64,000 nucleotides of DNA from Lepas anatifera. Its lineage: Eukaryota > Arthropoda > Thecostraca > Lepadidae. Positions 32,699 through 43,694 of the stretch are shown piece after piece; positions within the stretch are counted from its first letter, which is position 1, and every line of letters begins with the position of its first letter. The notes under the pieces are model-generated. The model was not told where the DNA came from, searched no databases, and was given only the letters and a program-made list of their open reading frames with translations. The translations under genes and the position numbers were made by a program. The DNA lies in contig JAOTON010000042.1 in NCBI GenBank assembly GCA_034440635.1, positions 1-64,000 on the forward strand, read 5' to 3'.

Positions 32699-34267
32699 CA
32701 GAGCTCAAGAACATCTCAAGTTGGCTACCCACATATCGTTGATGCGACCAACATGGCTACCTGAAGTGAAATCAACTTTTGCGTGAATTGAGGCTTTAAA
32801 TTGCTCCCAGAAAATATGTCTTAGTGAGTAAAAATTTACTCTCAAAAAGTGGAAGTATGAAAGGAATTAAATTTACTGTGATTTGGAGACTAATGAATTA
32901 CATATAGTATACTCTTAGTACCAAACAGCGAAAGGTTAAGTATATGTGCAGTGATTACAAGTTGTGTGTGCCGTAATACAAGCATGTGTCCTTTAGCTGC
33001 GCATATAATCAGTCAACAATGCTATCAAATACCTAATACAAAAGACATAAAAAATCATATGTGCCGTCAGAGCCTTGTACCCTTACTGCAATTGCTTGCT
33101 ATGATCAATAATTGCTTAGATCATCATCGCTAAGATGGCAGACAATCACCATTTGACTGTAGCAGTCACCATGGTGAGACTTAAGCTTCTTGAAGGATAC
33201 ATTTAATTAACATTTTTTAAAAATATTACATAAATTTATATATATATGTCCAATGCCTGCAACCAAATATAGGTAGCAGCCAGAGGACAAGTACCTCCTA
33301 ATACCACAACCATCATCCAGCAAATCCTAGAAAGATTGAAGCAGATCAATGAGCATCACCACATTCACCTGCTCAATGGAAACTTTTGTGGAATCATCAC
33401 AATTTTGTTAAGCTTGATTTGATAAAATTGACTTAGGTAGGCACCAAAGAAACCTACCTGCAGTTTACCTGACTTCATGGGCACCAAACAGCATATAATT
33501 TTCTATGTGCAAGGCCAGAACTTGCAACTCTCATATTGATCTCCACAGGTCTACAGTTTGGATATCTCGCCCGCACTTGATTAAAACGTGTGCTCTAATT
33601 GACACCCTCACATTGCACTACTCTCCTGGGCTTTTGAGATCTGGCAGACTTCAGTTTGTCCTACGTTTCTCTGGCTGAGGCATAATATATAAAAATGGGT
33701 AGTGGGTTTACCACTGACAAAAAAACCTCCTATTTTGATTTAGGTCAAAATCTACAGCCTCATAGTAAGGTACCTACACAACAGCTTCCTTCAACACGTA
33801 TTTCTGACTGTTTTCTTCTCGCTACTCCTGCGCCAGAAACGCAAAATTTTGTGGTTACCCAAGTGGCTACCTGGTGGTCCGTAATCGTAATTTTCGGTGC
33901 CGGCCTGGCTACCAGACCATCTCTAATTCCGTAAAACGAGTCCTCAAGTACAACGTAAGCAGTGGAGTTACTATCTTATGCGGAGTAGTTTCACTATGAA
34001 TCCTGATATACACTTAAAAGTTTTCTCTTTTTGTTCAAAATAAATAGTTGAATTCATATAAGAGAATGAATATCACCGTTCTCATGTCATCATCATTTAG
34101 AGTATCTTTTTCTCATGGCTTTATATGGGCAATTATATGGGCAAATTATATGGGCAAACCACATCGGCAATTTCGTTTCCGATGTGATTACCTACCCATC
34201 TCTAACTTAGCTGTGAAATAACGCGAGTGTGTAAAGATAAATTATTTGTCACTAATTTGTACCGTCT
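32699..34267. other. AT-rich intergenic DNA, no gene recognised
   Basis: No coding region or element boundary was recognised. Contains a short TATATATAT run near 33238. Confidence 0.4.
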
Positions 34268-34927
34268 GTCACTAGCAGGGGCGTAGGAACGGTTTGAAAA
34301 GTGGGGGGGCCAACCTTAGAGGGGGCCCACCTCAAGGGGGGCCCCAATCCACGGGGGCCCATAATTATAAAAAAATTAGTTAGCTCGTTTGGTGTCAATA
34401 AGGCACGCATGCACACTAGGATGCTAACATATGGAAAATTGAGAAATTAAATTTTGCCCTATGATTTTGATTTGTACCTATTATGATCTAATAAATCATA
34501 GTACAACGTAAAAAAACATTTTTGGGTTTTTTACCTAGACCCTTTTAAATACGGAATACATTTTTAAGCTCTTTTGGAGGATTTCATTCATTTTTACCAC
34601 GAGCGCGTTTCTTATATTTACAGATGTTTAGGCCCTTTCATCACATTTACAAAATTAAAAACTGTTTAGAAAACTACAGACAGTGCTTTGATACCAAATA
34701 GCCTCACTTCGCTATGCCTAATCAATATGTATTTGCTTATTTAATGACAAAAAATGGGAACATTTATCTAGGTTATTACGGATCCCTTCTTTCCATCATT
34801 AGAGATTGATTTAGGTAAAGGCTGATCACAATAAATACGCCTAGCTATATTTCGATGCCTAAAATGCAGAGCTCCAGCATGACTGCAAGTGCAATGTAGG
34901 TACTTGATGGCCAGCTTTGTGATGCTG

Positions 34928-35135
34928 TGGAGGTGTGGGCGTGGTGATATAGTGGTTAGCAACCTTGCTTTCCACGCGACCAATCCAGGTTTAAGGCACG
35001 GCAGATTCCTTGTGCAAGGAGCAATTTGACTCCCAAGAAATCCCTCTCGACAGGGAAAGAGTTGGCGACGCCATATAACCCTGGCATCGAAGGACGGCGC
35101 GCCTTTCGATGACTCAGGGACGACTGTTGCTCGGC
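34928..35135 (+). mobile_element. tRNA-derived SINE variant
   Basis: The head GTGGTGATATAGTGGTTAGC resembles box A, with CCAGGTTTAAGGC in the box B position. The body GAGTTGGCGACGCCATATAA is shared with the SINE at 20731, but the 3' end (CGATGACTCAGGGACGAC) differs. Confidence 0.55.
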
Positions 35136-35369
35136 ATCTGATGCGGGGTCCGTGTCCGATTCATGCTTTGTGTTGGGATTGATATGGGATGGAGTTTGAT
35201 TGGGACCAGTTCTCGGGACTCATTTGGAAACACTCGGGTAGTAGGTGCCTTGGTTTTTTCACGAAGCGCTCCTCCTCCAGGGGCTTGCAGGCAGCGTACT
35301 TGCTGATATTTGCATATTCGTTGCGGGGGCCCACCTCAAAAGGGGGGGCAGTATCCCCCTGACCCCCGG

Positions 35370-35966
35370 TTCCTATGCCTATGCCGCCCAGGGGCCGCCA
35401 AATTATCTCGGAGGGCCCCAAGGTCCAGAACATGACTCAGGAACCTAGATCAGTCAGCTCAAGAGCCCAGACCAGTGCACTAGCCTCGGGACCAGCTTAT
35501 CAAGGGACCCTACATAAGCACAGGACCCCTCGAAGCTCATCACAGTGGAGCCCCAGATTCGCACAGGGTGCCAGATTAGCTTAGGGGCCCGGTTCAGCTC
35601 GGGGATCCCCAGGTCGACTTATGTAGGGTCTCAAAACAGCTCAAGGGGCTTGTTCAAGCTCACGGATCCCAGCTTAGCTCAATGACGCTAGAACAGTTCA
35701 GGGGCCCCAGACCAGCTCAGGGCTTTTGTTCAGCACAGGCCAGCTCAGATCAGGGCCCAGATCGGCTGATATAGGGTCCCCTCTCATACCAACTCAGGGG
35801 GCTCCATTCAAGCTCACGGCCTCCAGCTTAGCCCAGGGACCTTAGAAGAGTTTAGGGCCCCCATACCAGATCAGGGGCCCCAGTTAAGCACAGGGGTACC
35901 CAGATTAGCTCAGGGCCCCAGCTAGGCTTAGGGGGTCCAAGGGTGGCTGATACAGAGTCTCAGAAC
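35370..35966. repeat. Degenerate ~20-bp satellite, interrupted array, part 1
   Basis: Units like CAGCTCAGGGGCCCAGATCA are the reverse complement of the satellite at 1-2060. The array stops at TCAGAA (35961-35966) and continues at 38965, interrupted by an inserted element. Confidence 0.7.
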
Positions 35967-38964
35967 AGTGGCGTAGCCAGGATTCGGCAAAGGAGGGGTC
36001 CGACTACCGTCGGGGGCCCCAGGCCGGGGGTCCCCTTAGTAACCGGGGCCCACCTCCTATATCTTTTGTATAGTATTTTAACATTCACACGAAGGAAATT
36101 TTGTTGTGCCTTTTTAAGCATTCATTATTATTTTGTTTATAGCTTGATTTTTTCGATCCGACCAAGTGTTGGTAAACTAAGGTCACCAAATATTACGGAT
36201 GGCCCATACCTTATATGGTAGCGTGGCTATAATAACAGCTTTGTGCCATATTTCGGGAAGTTCAATGTTGATGCGCGCATGATGTTACACCCGAGTCTAC
36301 CTCAATTCACTCTGGTATAATCAGACATGAAGTTATTGAAGGTCAGTCGTTTTGAGTACGTAGAAATTATCTTCTACGGGGAATGATTAGTAATTATTTC
36401 CCGGTGTCGAATCCATGAACTCTTTAATAAGGAAATTTCAAAAGAAACGGAAAAAAACGAAAAAAATACAAAGGACATGATAATGTGTCCCGAACGTTAC
36501 ATGACCTCTATTCCGTCGACAGATCCTGTTGAGATCCAGTTACTTTCTTACCCTTGCTATCTTGTAAACGAGCAAATTACCAAGACAAAAGGCGCCTGAG
36601 ATATCTATCGCCTTGGATCACTCTGTCATTGTTATTTTCAAACTTTCATATCTATTTTTCTTTTTAGGATTTTGCTCATCGATTTCTGTCATTACCCTTG
36701 TTTGTCTGGTTCCCTACGAAAATATTTGAAAGTTGTTTATTTCAGAATATTTAGGAATGTAGTTATTGGTGTTAAGCTAATAGATTAAAAATTGACTGAA
36801 GTGCCAAATTCCCTGTTCGATTTGCTCTTATGGTAAAATTAAATTTTTTGCATTTCCTTCGATAATGGTGCCTGATGGACATGTTTCAATTTGTCTGTAT
36901 TAGTGCGCAATAGGGGTAGATACATTTTTTTCCGAGGCATATTATTTTGAAAATTTTTATTCGAGCTCTGGGGCCACCTAAGACCAACACTTGGCGGCAC
37001 TCACAAAACTAATTTCGGCCGCTCTCCTGATTAGATCTCAGGGGGTCTCTGAGACCGATTCACGGCGCCTCTTGATGAAAACTGGGGGCCCTTGAGAATC
37101 CCTCGGGGCTCCTGAGATTAGTTATCGGCAGCACCTCTGAGACTAATTATTGGCCCCCCCAGATTTACTTTGGAGGGGGGCTGAGACTGACTATCGTGGC
37201 CATCCAGATTAGCTCTTGGGGTCCCCTGAGGCTGTCTTTGGGAGGGGGACTGAGGCTGTGGGGGAGGGGGACTGGGAATGACTTCCAACAGCCCTCTGAG
37301 ACTTACTCTAGGGCGCCCCTGAGACAAACACCCGGGGGGGGGTGGAATCACCTCTGAGACTGAGTTTTTGGCGTTCCTGAGACTGACTCTCGGAGGCCCC
37401 CTGAAATAGACTTTTGCGAGGCCCTGAGAACCACTCTCTGGGGCCCCTGAGACTAGCTCGGCCCCCCTACCCTGAGACAGACTCCCGGGGCCCCTGAGAC
37501 TAGCTCGCCCCCCTGAGACAGACTCCCGAGGCCCCTGATACCGACTTTTGGGGTCCCTGAGACCAACCCTCTGGGGGCCCCTGAAATCTGCTTTCGGGGG
37601 GACTGGAGACTGACTCTCAGGGCGGGGGCCTTGAGGCCGACTCAGGACGCCCTGAGAACGAATCTTCAGGGGCCCCTGAGGCTGACTCTGGGGGCCGCGT
37701 GATCGATCAGAGAATCCTTTGCAGTGGTTCAGATTGGCCCAAGGGGGGTCTGCGGACGCCTAGGGCCCCCTTGGCTACACCACTGCATCCACACTTTCGG
37801 GGGCCCTCCGAAATCACCATTTGGAGGCCCCTAAAATAATTTCTCCCCCAGACCAATACTCCGGAGCCCCTTGATACTGATGCCCGGGGGTTTCTAAGAC
37901 CAAGCTCGGGGCCCCACTTAGATCAGGCTCAGGGGCACCCTTAGACCCATGCTCGAGCTTTTCTCAGGAGTAACTTGACACCGATGTTCCGGGGCCCTCA
38001 AGATCAATATTTCGAGTCCCTCCCGAGACTAATGCTCGGTACTCTGGAGTCCCTCAATGCCGATACTCGGGGGCCCTGAACCCAGGCTTGGTGGCCCCTG
38101 AGACCAAACTCTGCGTCCATGAGGTCAATGCTCGTGCCTCACTCATGAGTCCCTCGATATCAATAGTCGGGTGCACCCCGAGGGGGCCCTGAACCCCTGA
38201 GACCAAGCTCGGGGGCCCCTGAGACCAAGCTTGAGGGGCCCCTGAGACCAAGCTCAGGGGCCCCGAGATCAATGTTCGGTATTCCAGAGCCCTCGATACC
38301 GATGATCAGGGGCCCCCTGAGACCAAGCTCGGAAGGCCCGTGAGACCAAGCTCGGGGGTCCCCTGAGACCACGCTCGGGGGGCCCTGAGACCAAGCTCTG
38401 GGGCACCCTGAGACTAAAATCGAAAGGCCCGTGAGACCAAGATCGAAAGGTCCGTGGGTCCGAGCTCAGGGGCCCCCGAGATCAATGTTCGGTACTCTGG
38501 AGCCCTCGATGCCGATGATCAGGGGCCCCTGAGACCAAGTTCGGGGGTCCCCTGAGACCAAGCTCGGGCGTTCCCTGAGACCAAGCTCGGAGGGCCCGGA
38601 CACCAAGCTCGGGGCCCCTGAGACAAAGTTCGAGAGGCGCTGAGACCAAGCTCGGGGCCCCTGAAACCAAGCGCGGGGCCCCTGAGACCAAAATCGAAAG
38701 GCCCGTGAGACCGAGCTCAGGGGGAGGGCCCTGAGACCAAGCTCGGGACCCCCTGAGACTGAACCTAAGGGTCCCCCAAGATCAATATTCGGTATTCTGG
38801 AGCCCTCGATACCGATTATCGGGGGGTCTCCTGAGACCAAGCTCGGGAGGGCCCCGAGACCAAGCTCAGGGGGCCCCAAGATCAATGTTCGTGTTTTTAG
38901 TGCATAAGGTCAGCCCAAGGGAGTCCGCGGACCCCAGGGACCCCCTCCCCTGGCTACGCCACTG
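35967..38964. mobile_element. TIR element (CAGTGGCGTAGCCAGG) inserted in the satellite
   Basis: Perfect 16-bp inverted termini CAGTGGCGTAGCCAGG lie at 35967-35982 and 38949-38964, flanked by the direct repeat TCAGAA on both sides. Deleting the element with one TCAGAA restores a satellite reading of TCTCAGAA then CATCTCAAGGGG, matching other units of the host array. The left half is AT-rich without a recognised transposase. The right half is a related satellite bounded by an internal copy of the right terminus (about 37730-37786, ending GGCTACACCACTG). The TIR is hAT-like, but the visible duplication is 6 bp rather than 8. Confidence 0.7.
36960..38890. repeat. ~22-bp GC-rich satellite within the inserted element
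   Basis: Units like AGACCAAGCTCGGGGGCCCC plus TG become more regular towards the right. They share the GGGGCCCCTGAG motif with the surrounding satellite but use GACCAAGCTC in place of GATCAGCTC. Confidence 0.75.
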
Positions 38965-39645
38965 TCAGAACATCTCAAGGGGCCCATTCAAGCTCAGTGG
39001 TCAGTGGCTGTAATGCCTTATAGGGGGTCCCAGACCATCTCAGGGGCTCTCAGTTCAACACAAAGGCCAATATTAGCTCTGATGACCAGATAAGCTAAGG
39101 GCCCGGATCATCCAGGGGCCCCTTGTCGGCATATATGGGGTTTCAGAACAGTTCAGGGTTTCAATTAAAGCTTATAACCCAATTTCAGGGCAGGGGGCCC
39201 TATTACTGTGCAGGGGCCTCAGATAAGTTTAGGGTCTTCTGTGCATCACAGGGGATCCAGATAAGCACAAGGGACAATATTAACTTTACGGTCCCAGCTC
39301 AGCTCAGGGGTCCCAGGTCGGTGGATATAGGGCCTGGCCAACTCACGGGGCCCTGTTCAAGGTCACGGCTCCTAGCTCAGTTTAGGCATCCTAGAACAGT
39401 TCATGCTGCCCAAACCACCTCAGGGGCGCTCAGTTCAGCTCAAGAGGCCCAGATTAGCTCGTATGGCATCAGAGACCAGTACAGGGGCCCCCCAGAAGCT
39501 CAGGGGACCTTAAAATCGACTCATAGGACCTCAACTTAGTTTAGGGGTACAGGTAAGTTTAACGGAGTTCCGGGGCAAGCTATCGGGCCAGTTAGAGTTT
39601 CTTGCTTGATATTACAGTTCTTGATATTCTTATCTCGATTGCAGG
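38965..39645. repeat. Degenerate ~20-bp satellite, interrupted array, part 2
   Basis: Continuation of 35370-35966 after the inserted element: TCAAGGGGCCCATTCAAGCT, CAGCTCAGGGGTCCCAGGTC and similar units. Confidence 0.65.
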
Positions 39646-39931
39646 GGCCCATCACTGAAAAGTGGGGGGGCCAGTGGCCCCCTGGCCCCCCCGGTTCCTA
39701 CGCCTATGGTCACTAGAACTATAATGGTACCTAAAATCAGTCAAGGTAGTATTGTATGTTATGGATCGTTTTTTTTACGTGGCGGTAAGATCGTGGAAAT
39801 ACTTGTTTTGTGCTGGTAAGTGCAATTATTGATCTCTGTCAATTCTCCGTGATTGGCTACCTAAGTTCTGGTCCTAGAACCTCATTTGCCTACCCACGAG
39901 CGTAGGCGAGTTGGCGAGATTCTTGACCTCT

Positions 39932-40412
39932 GGTTCTGTACTGGCCGTGCACTGGCTCTCGGTTCTGTACTGGCCGTGCACTGGCTCTCGGTTCTGTACT
40001 GGCCGTGCACGGGCTCTCGGTTCTGTACTGGCCGTGCACAGGCTCTCGGTTCTGTTCTGGCTGTGCACGGCCTCTCGGTTCTGTACTAGCCGTGCACGGG
40101 CTCTCGGTTCTGTACTAGCCGTGCACTGGCTCTCGGTTCTGTTCTGGCCGTGCACAGGCTCTCGGTTCTGTTCTGGCCGTGCACTGGCTCTCGGTTCTGT
40201 ACTAGCCGTGCACTGGCTCTCGGTTCTGTACTAGCCGTGCACGGGCTCTCGGTTCTGTACTAGCCGTGCACTGGCTCTCGGTTCTGTTCTGGCCGTGCAC
40301 AGGCTCTCGGTTCTGTTCTGGCCGTGCACGGGCTCTCGGTTCTGTACTAGCCGTGCACTGGCTCTCGGTTCGGTACTAGCCGTGCACGGGCTCTCGGTTC
40401 TGTTCTGGCCGT
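39932..40412. repeat. 29-bp minisatellite, array 2 (~16-17 copies)
   Basis: Same unit and orientation as 32185-32698. The two arrays bracket the 34276-39708 element at a distance. Variant units (TTCTGGCTGTGCAC, GTGCACAGG) are shared with array 1. Confidence 0.95.
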
Positions 40413-41257
<845 letters not shown>

Positions 41258-41466
41258 CGACGAAAGCGGGTCTGCAAGTGAACGAGGGGCAGAAATATTA
41301 ATCCAGTCTTGATGCCAACGAAAATCGCCTCAAGACAGGTTGAACGTGCACCAATTGATTAGACGCTCGCCGCCTACACGATGCCAGCAGTTGTGCATGC
41401 TGTTTTATGCTCACCAAACGATGCATAAGATGGCTGGCCTACAGTGAAGGACTGAGCGAGAATGCC

Positions 41467-41612
41467 CAGCTCGTGACATTATATCCTAGGGGATATCACA
41501 TGGTATTATATCCTAGGCGATAACTCGTGGCAGTAGATCCCAGGAATGGGTCGAGGCATTAGATCCTAGAGGATAGCTCGTAGTACTAGATCCTAGGGGA
41601 TAGTTCGTGGTG
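41467..41612. repeat. ~27-bp tandem repeat, ~5 diverged copies
   Basis: Units like CTCGTGGTATTAGATCCTAG plus GGGATAG end at the insertion point of the following TTAA element. Confidence 0.75.
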
Positions 41613-42461
41613 TTAACACGCGCATTGACGGGGGGCGGGTACCCGCCCCCACCCTCGGGTTTTTCGGAGAAAGCAGAAAAACGGCGGCGCTACGCGCCAC
41701 CGTACTTGGTATACCTTTTCCCTCGTTATTTTTAAAACTTCTGTGAAAATTTTAAGGTTAGGTCATCCAACGTCAGGTCACCAGTACAGGTCAAGTGACC
41801 CGACCTTTAAAAAAGTTTAAGATAGCATAAGTCGGAGCAGGGTGAACTAATCCGATTGAAACTCATATCACATAATGGCCCCACCAAGTTCTCTAAAATA
41901 TGTTCCGGTATTTTTGATATCGATGACCTAAGATCAGGTACGAGGCATGACCTCTCCATTGGAAATACATGGGAAAATGGGTTTTACGGAACAACTCAGT
42001 AACAGATGGTGATAGAGCGTTTATTTTAGCTGCATTAGGCTTGCCTGGGCTTTGCAGTTCTAATGATATGCATTTTATATAATTTGATCCCTGACCTGAC
42101 CTCAGGTCAGGTAAAATCCTTCATTTGACCTAGCAAGGTCAAATTATATATCATTCGATTTGGCTTGCTGAGAGAATTTATATAGTTTAAGTCGTTTTGC
42201 TCTATCTTTACTTGTTCAGATTTAATGACCGAAAATCTGAATTTACATGTTATCCCTATGACGGCATGTTTTGACCTATCGTGACCTTAAATGTGACCTG
42301 ACAAAAAATTGTCCATATGTTTTCGATGGAGAAGTGGATGGGCAGTCCAACGCCGTTTACCGTTTTTCGCTACCTACCGTGGTTCTCGAGATCTTAGGGG
42401 GCGGTTACCCGCCCCCCGTCAATGCGAAGGTGGCTCAGACCCCCGTCAATGCGCGTGTTAA
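41613..42461. mobile_element. TTAA element (family A, copy 3)
   Basis: 849 bp. TTAACACGCGCATTGACGGG on the left is perfectly inverted in the right end (GTCAATGCGCGTGTTAA, 42445-42461). The GGGTACCC palindrome, a CGGCGGCGC hairpin arm, the core (about 41860-41980) and the CATTTGACCTAGCAAGGTCA block (about 42121-42141) are all collinear with 28779-29636. No coding sequence. It lies 330 bp upstream of the receptor exon. Confidence 0.75.
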
Positions 42462-42791
42462 ATCCGAGGACATCAGATGACTGATCATAATGAAAAATAA
42501 ACATTTTACACTTTATTGGTTTGCATCCACGTTAAAGTTTCCTTTCCATCGTTGTAATGGGTATGGGGCAACAACAAATCTGGGCACGTATAAAAGATAA
42601 CTGCAAGAACTTACAAAATTCAATTGAGAGCAAAATCTCGACATCTTTCAGACTTCAGCTGTAAAGTGGGAATGAAATGAAGAGCCATAAACAAAAACGT
42701 GAAACCAAAATCACTAGCCCTGTGAAGCAGAAAACACTGTATGAAGCATGATAATCACTCGTTTGATGACTGACACCATTTTTTCCTCCAG
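42462..42791 (+). promoter_or_regulatory. Sequence upstream of receptor exon, with splice acceptor
   Basis: CATTTTTTCCTCCAG at 42777-42791 is a good pyrimidine tract plus AG acceptor immediately before the receptor exon, so an upstream 5' exon probably exists outside recognition. No TATA box or other promoter signal is convincing here. Confidence 0.5.
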
Positions 42792-42825
42792 GAAACGTCT
42801 GCAAGGCATTCGACTTCAGATAATC

Positions 42826-42957
42826 ATGGCTTTACCCTGGAATGGCTCCATAGTTTACTCGACAACTGAAGACATCGTCAGAAGCGAGGCCATTCTCATC
42901 CGCGACCGAGCCTGGCATCCAGTCAGAGAGCCCGCCCCGGCGCTGACGTCACAATGA
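42826..42957 (+). CDS. Upstream ORF in receptor leader, stop overlaps receptor ATG
   Basis: A 43-codon frame starts at an ATG with A at -3 and G at +4 (ATCATGG), a favourable context. It ends with TGA at 42955-42957, sharing ATGA with the receptor start codon at 42954. The peptide begins [14 protein letters not shown] and has no recognised domain. If this exon is spliced as predicted, translation of the receptor would require termination-reinitiation or leaky scanning. Its existence as a translated ORF is inference. Confidence 0.35.
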   Translation: MALPWNGSIVYSTTEDIVRSEAILIRDRAWHPVREPAPALTSQ

Positions 42958-43227
42958 CCTCAGCTCTACGTCACAGCAATGACACAGGCCCGCCATCTAT
43001 GCGTGACTTTATGAGACACAATTTGGTGGTGACAGCTATACTGTGCGTCGGCTACGCGGCCGTGTTTATCGTTGGGTTGCTGGGGAACAGCTGTGTAGTT
43101 GCCGTCGTCTTCCGCTGTCCCCGGATGAGAAGTGCAGCAAACTACTTCATAGCTAATCTTGCGCTCGCTGATATACTGGTGGTAGTGTTTTGTCTGCCTG
43201 CTACCCTGCTCAGCAATGTCTGCTTCC
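42954..43227 (+). CDS. Class A neuropeptide GPCR, first coding exon (N-terminus to TM2), partial
   Basis: This exon codes for the start of a plasma-membrane peptide receptor coupling to G proteins. Residues 1-24 are a short extracellular N-terminus with one N-glycosylation sequon (NDT at residue 9). Residues about 25-53 form TM1 with the conserved GN pair (G44-N45, N1.50). Residues 54-60 are the basic first intracellular loop (RCPRMRS). Residues about 62-87 form TM2 with LALAD (D73, D2.50) and CLPATLLSN. The TM2 stretch [20 protein letters not shown] most resembles SIFamide/NPFF-type receptors; orexin/allatotropin-type receptors are the next alternative. The exon ends at 43227 after the first base of codon 92 (phase 1), followed by donor GTAAGT. 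The exon itself probably starts at 42792 after an acceptor. The remaining five helices were not found in the window. A BEL/Pao relic lies on the opposite strand in the presumed intron. Confidence 0.85.
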
Positions 43228-43694
43228 GTAAGTACATGCTGTCTTTACCTAATGTTTTTGTTGATTTATATTTTAATGTGTTTAAGCGTTACGTTTACCT
43301 TAAGTCATTAAACGTACTCAGACGTTGCAATAATAATCACAATATACCCAAAAATTTCCCCATCATCCCATCAGTTCTCTTGATCTTCTTATTTCTAACT
43401 TGCAAATTTATCCTTGCGCATCACTCGTGCTTCTTATAGTATGCTGCTTTCGCGACACTTTCCGACGATTTACTTGCACCCCGGCGCACTCTCCAACCCG
43501 TACAGCTTTTCAACTGGGCGTATGATAGTTCGTCTTGTGGTGCTGACGATTGCCGATCGGACTTTAACGTCACGACCGGGGTGGAGAACTTGAACTACGG
43601 CCGTCTCCCAGGTCAAGTGATTCGTTGACCGCTACTCCCCGATCCATACAAGTTCTCCAACTTTGAGGGTATGCTACGACTTACATTCATGATA
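43228..43694 (+). other. Presumed receptor intron, 5' part
   Basis: Begins with the consensus donor GTAAGTACATG. The receptor frame stays open until a TAG just after the last in-frame codons at about 43439 but loses all receptor similarity at the donor. No further receptor exon is recognisable. Confidence 0.5.

Larger units (their letters stand above)
34276..39708. mobile_element. hAT-like element, 5.4 kb, 8-bp target duplication
   Basis: CAGGGGCGTAGGAACGG at 34276 and the right end, CATAGGCGTAGGAACCGG read from the other strand at 39708, form inverted termini. The flanks are the 8-bp direct repeat GTCACTAG (34268-34275 and 39709-39716), as expected for hAT-type integration. The interior holds a SINE, satellite and a second element (35967-38964). 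A copy of the right terminus, CCCCCGGTTCCTATGCCTATG (split CCCCCGGTTCC + TATGCCTATG), also occurs internally, ending near 35387 just before the satellite. No transposase was recognised. Confidence 0.7.
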
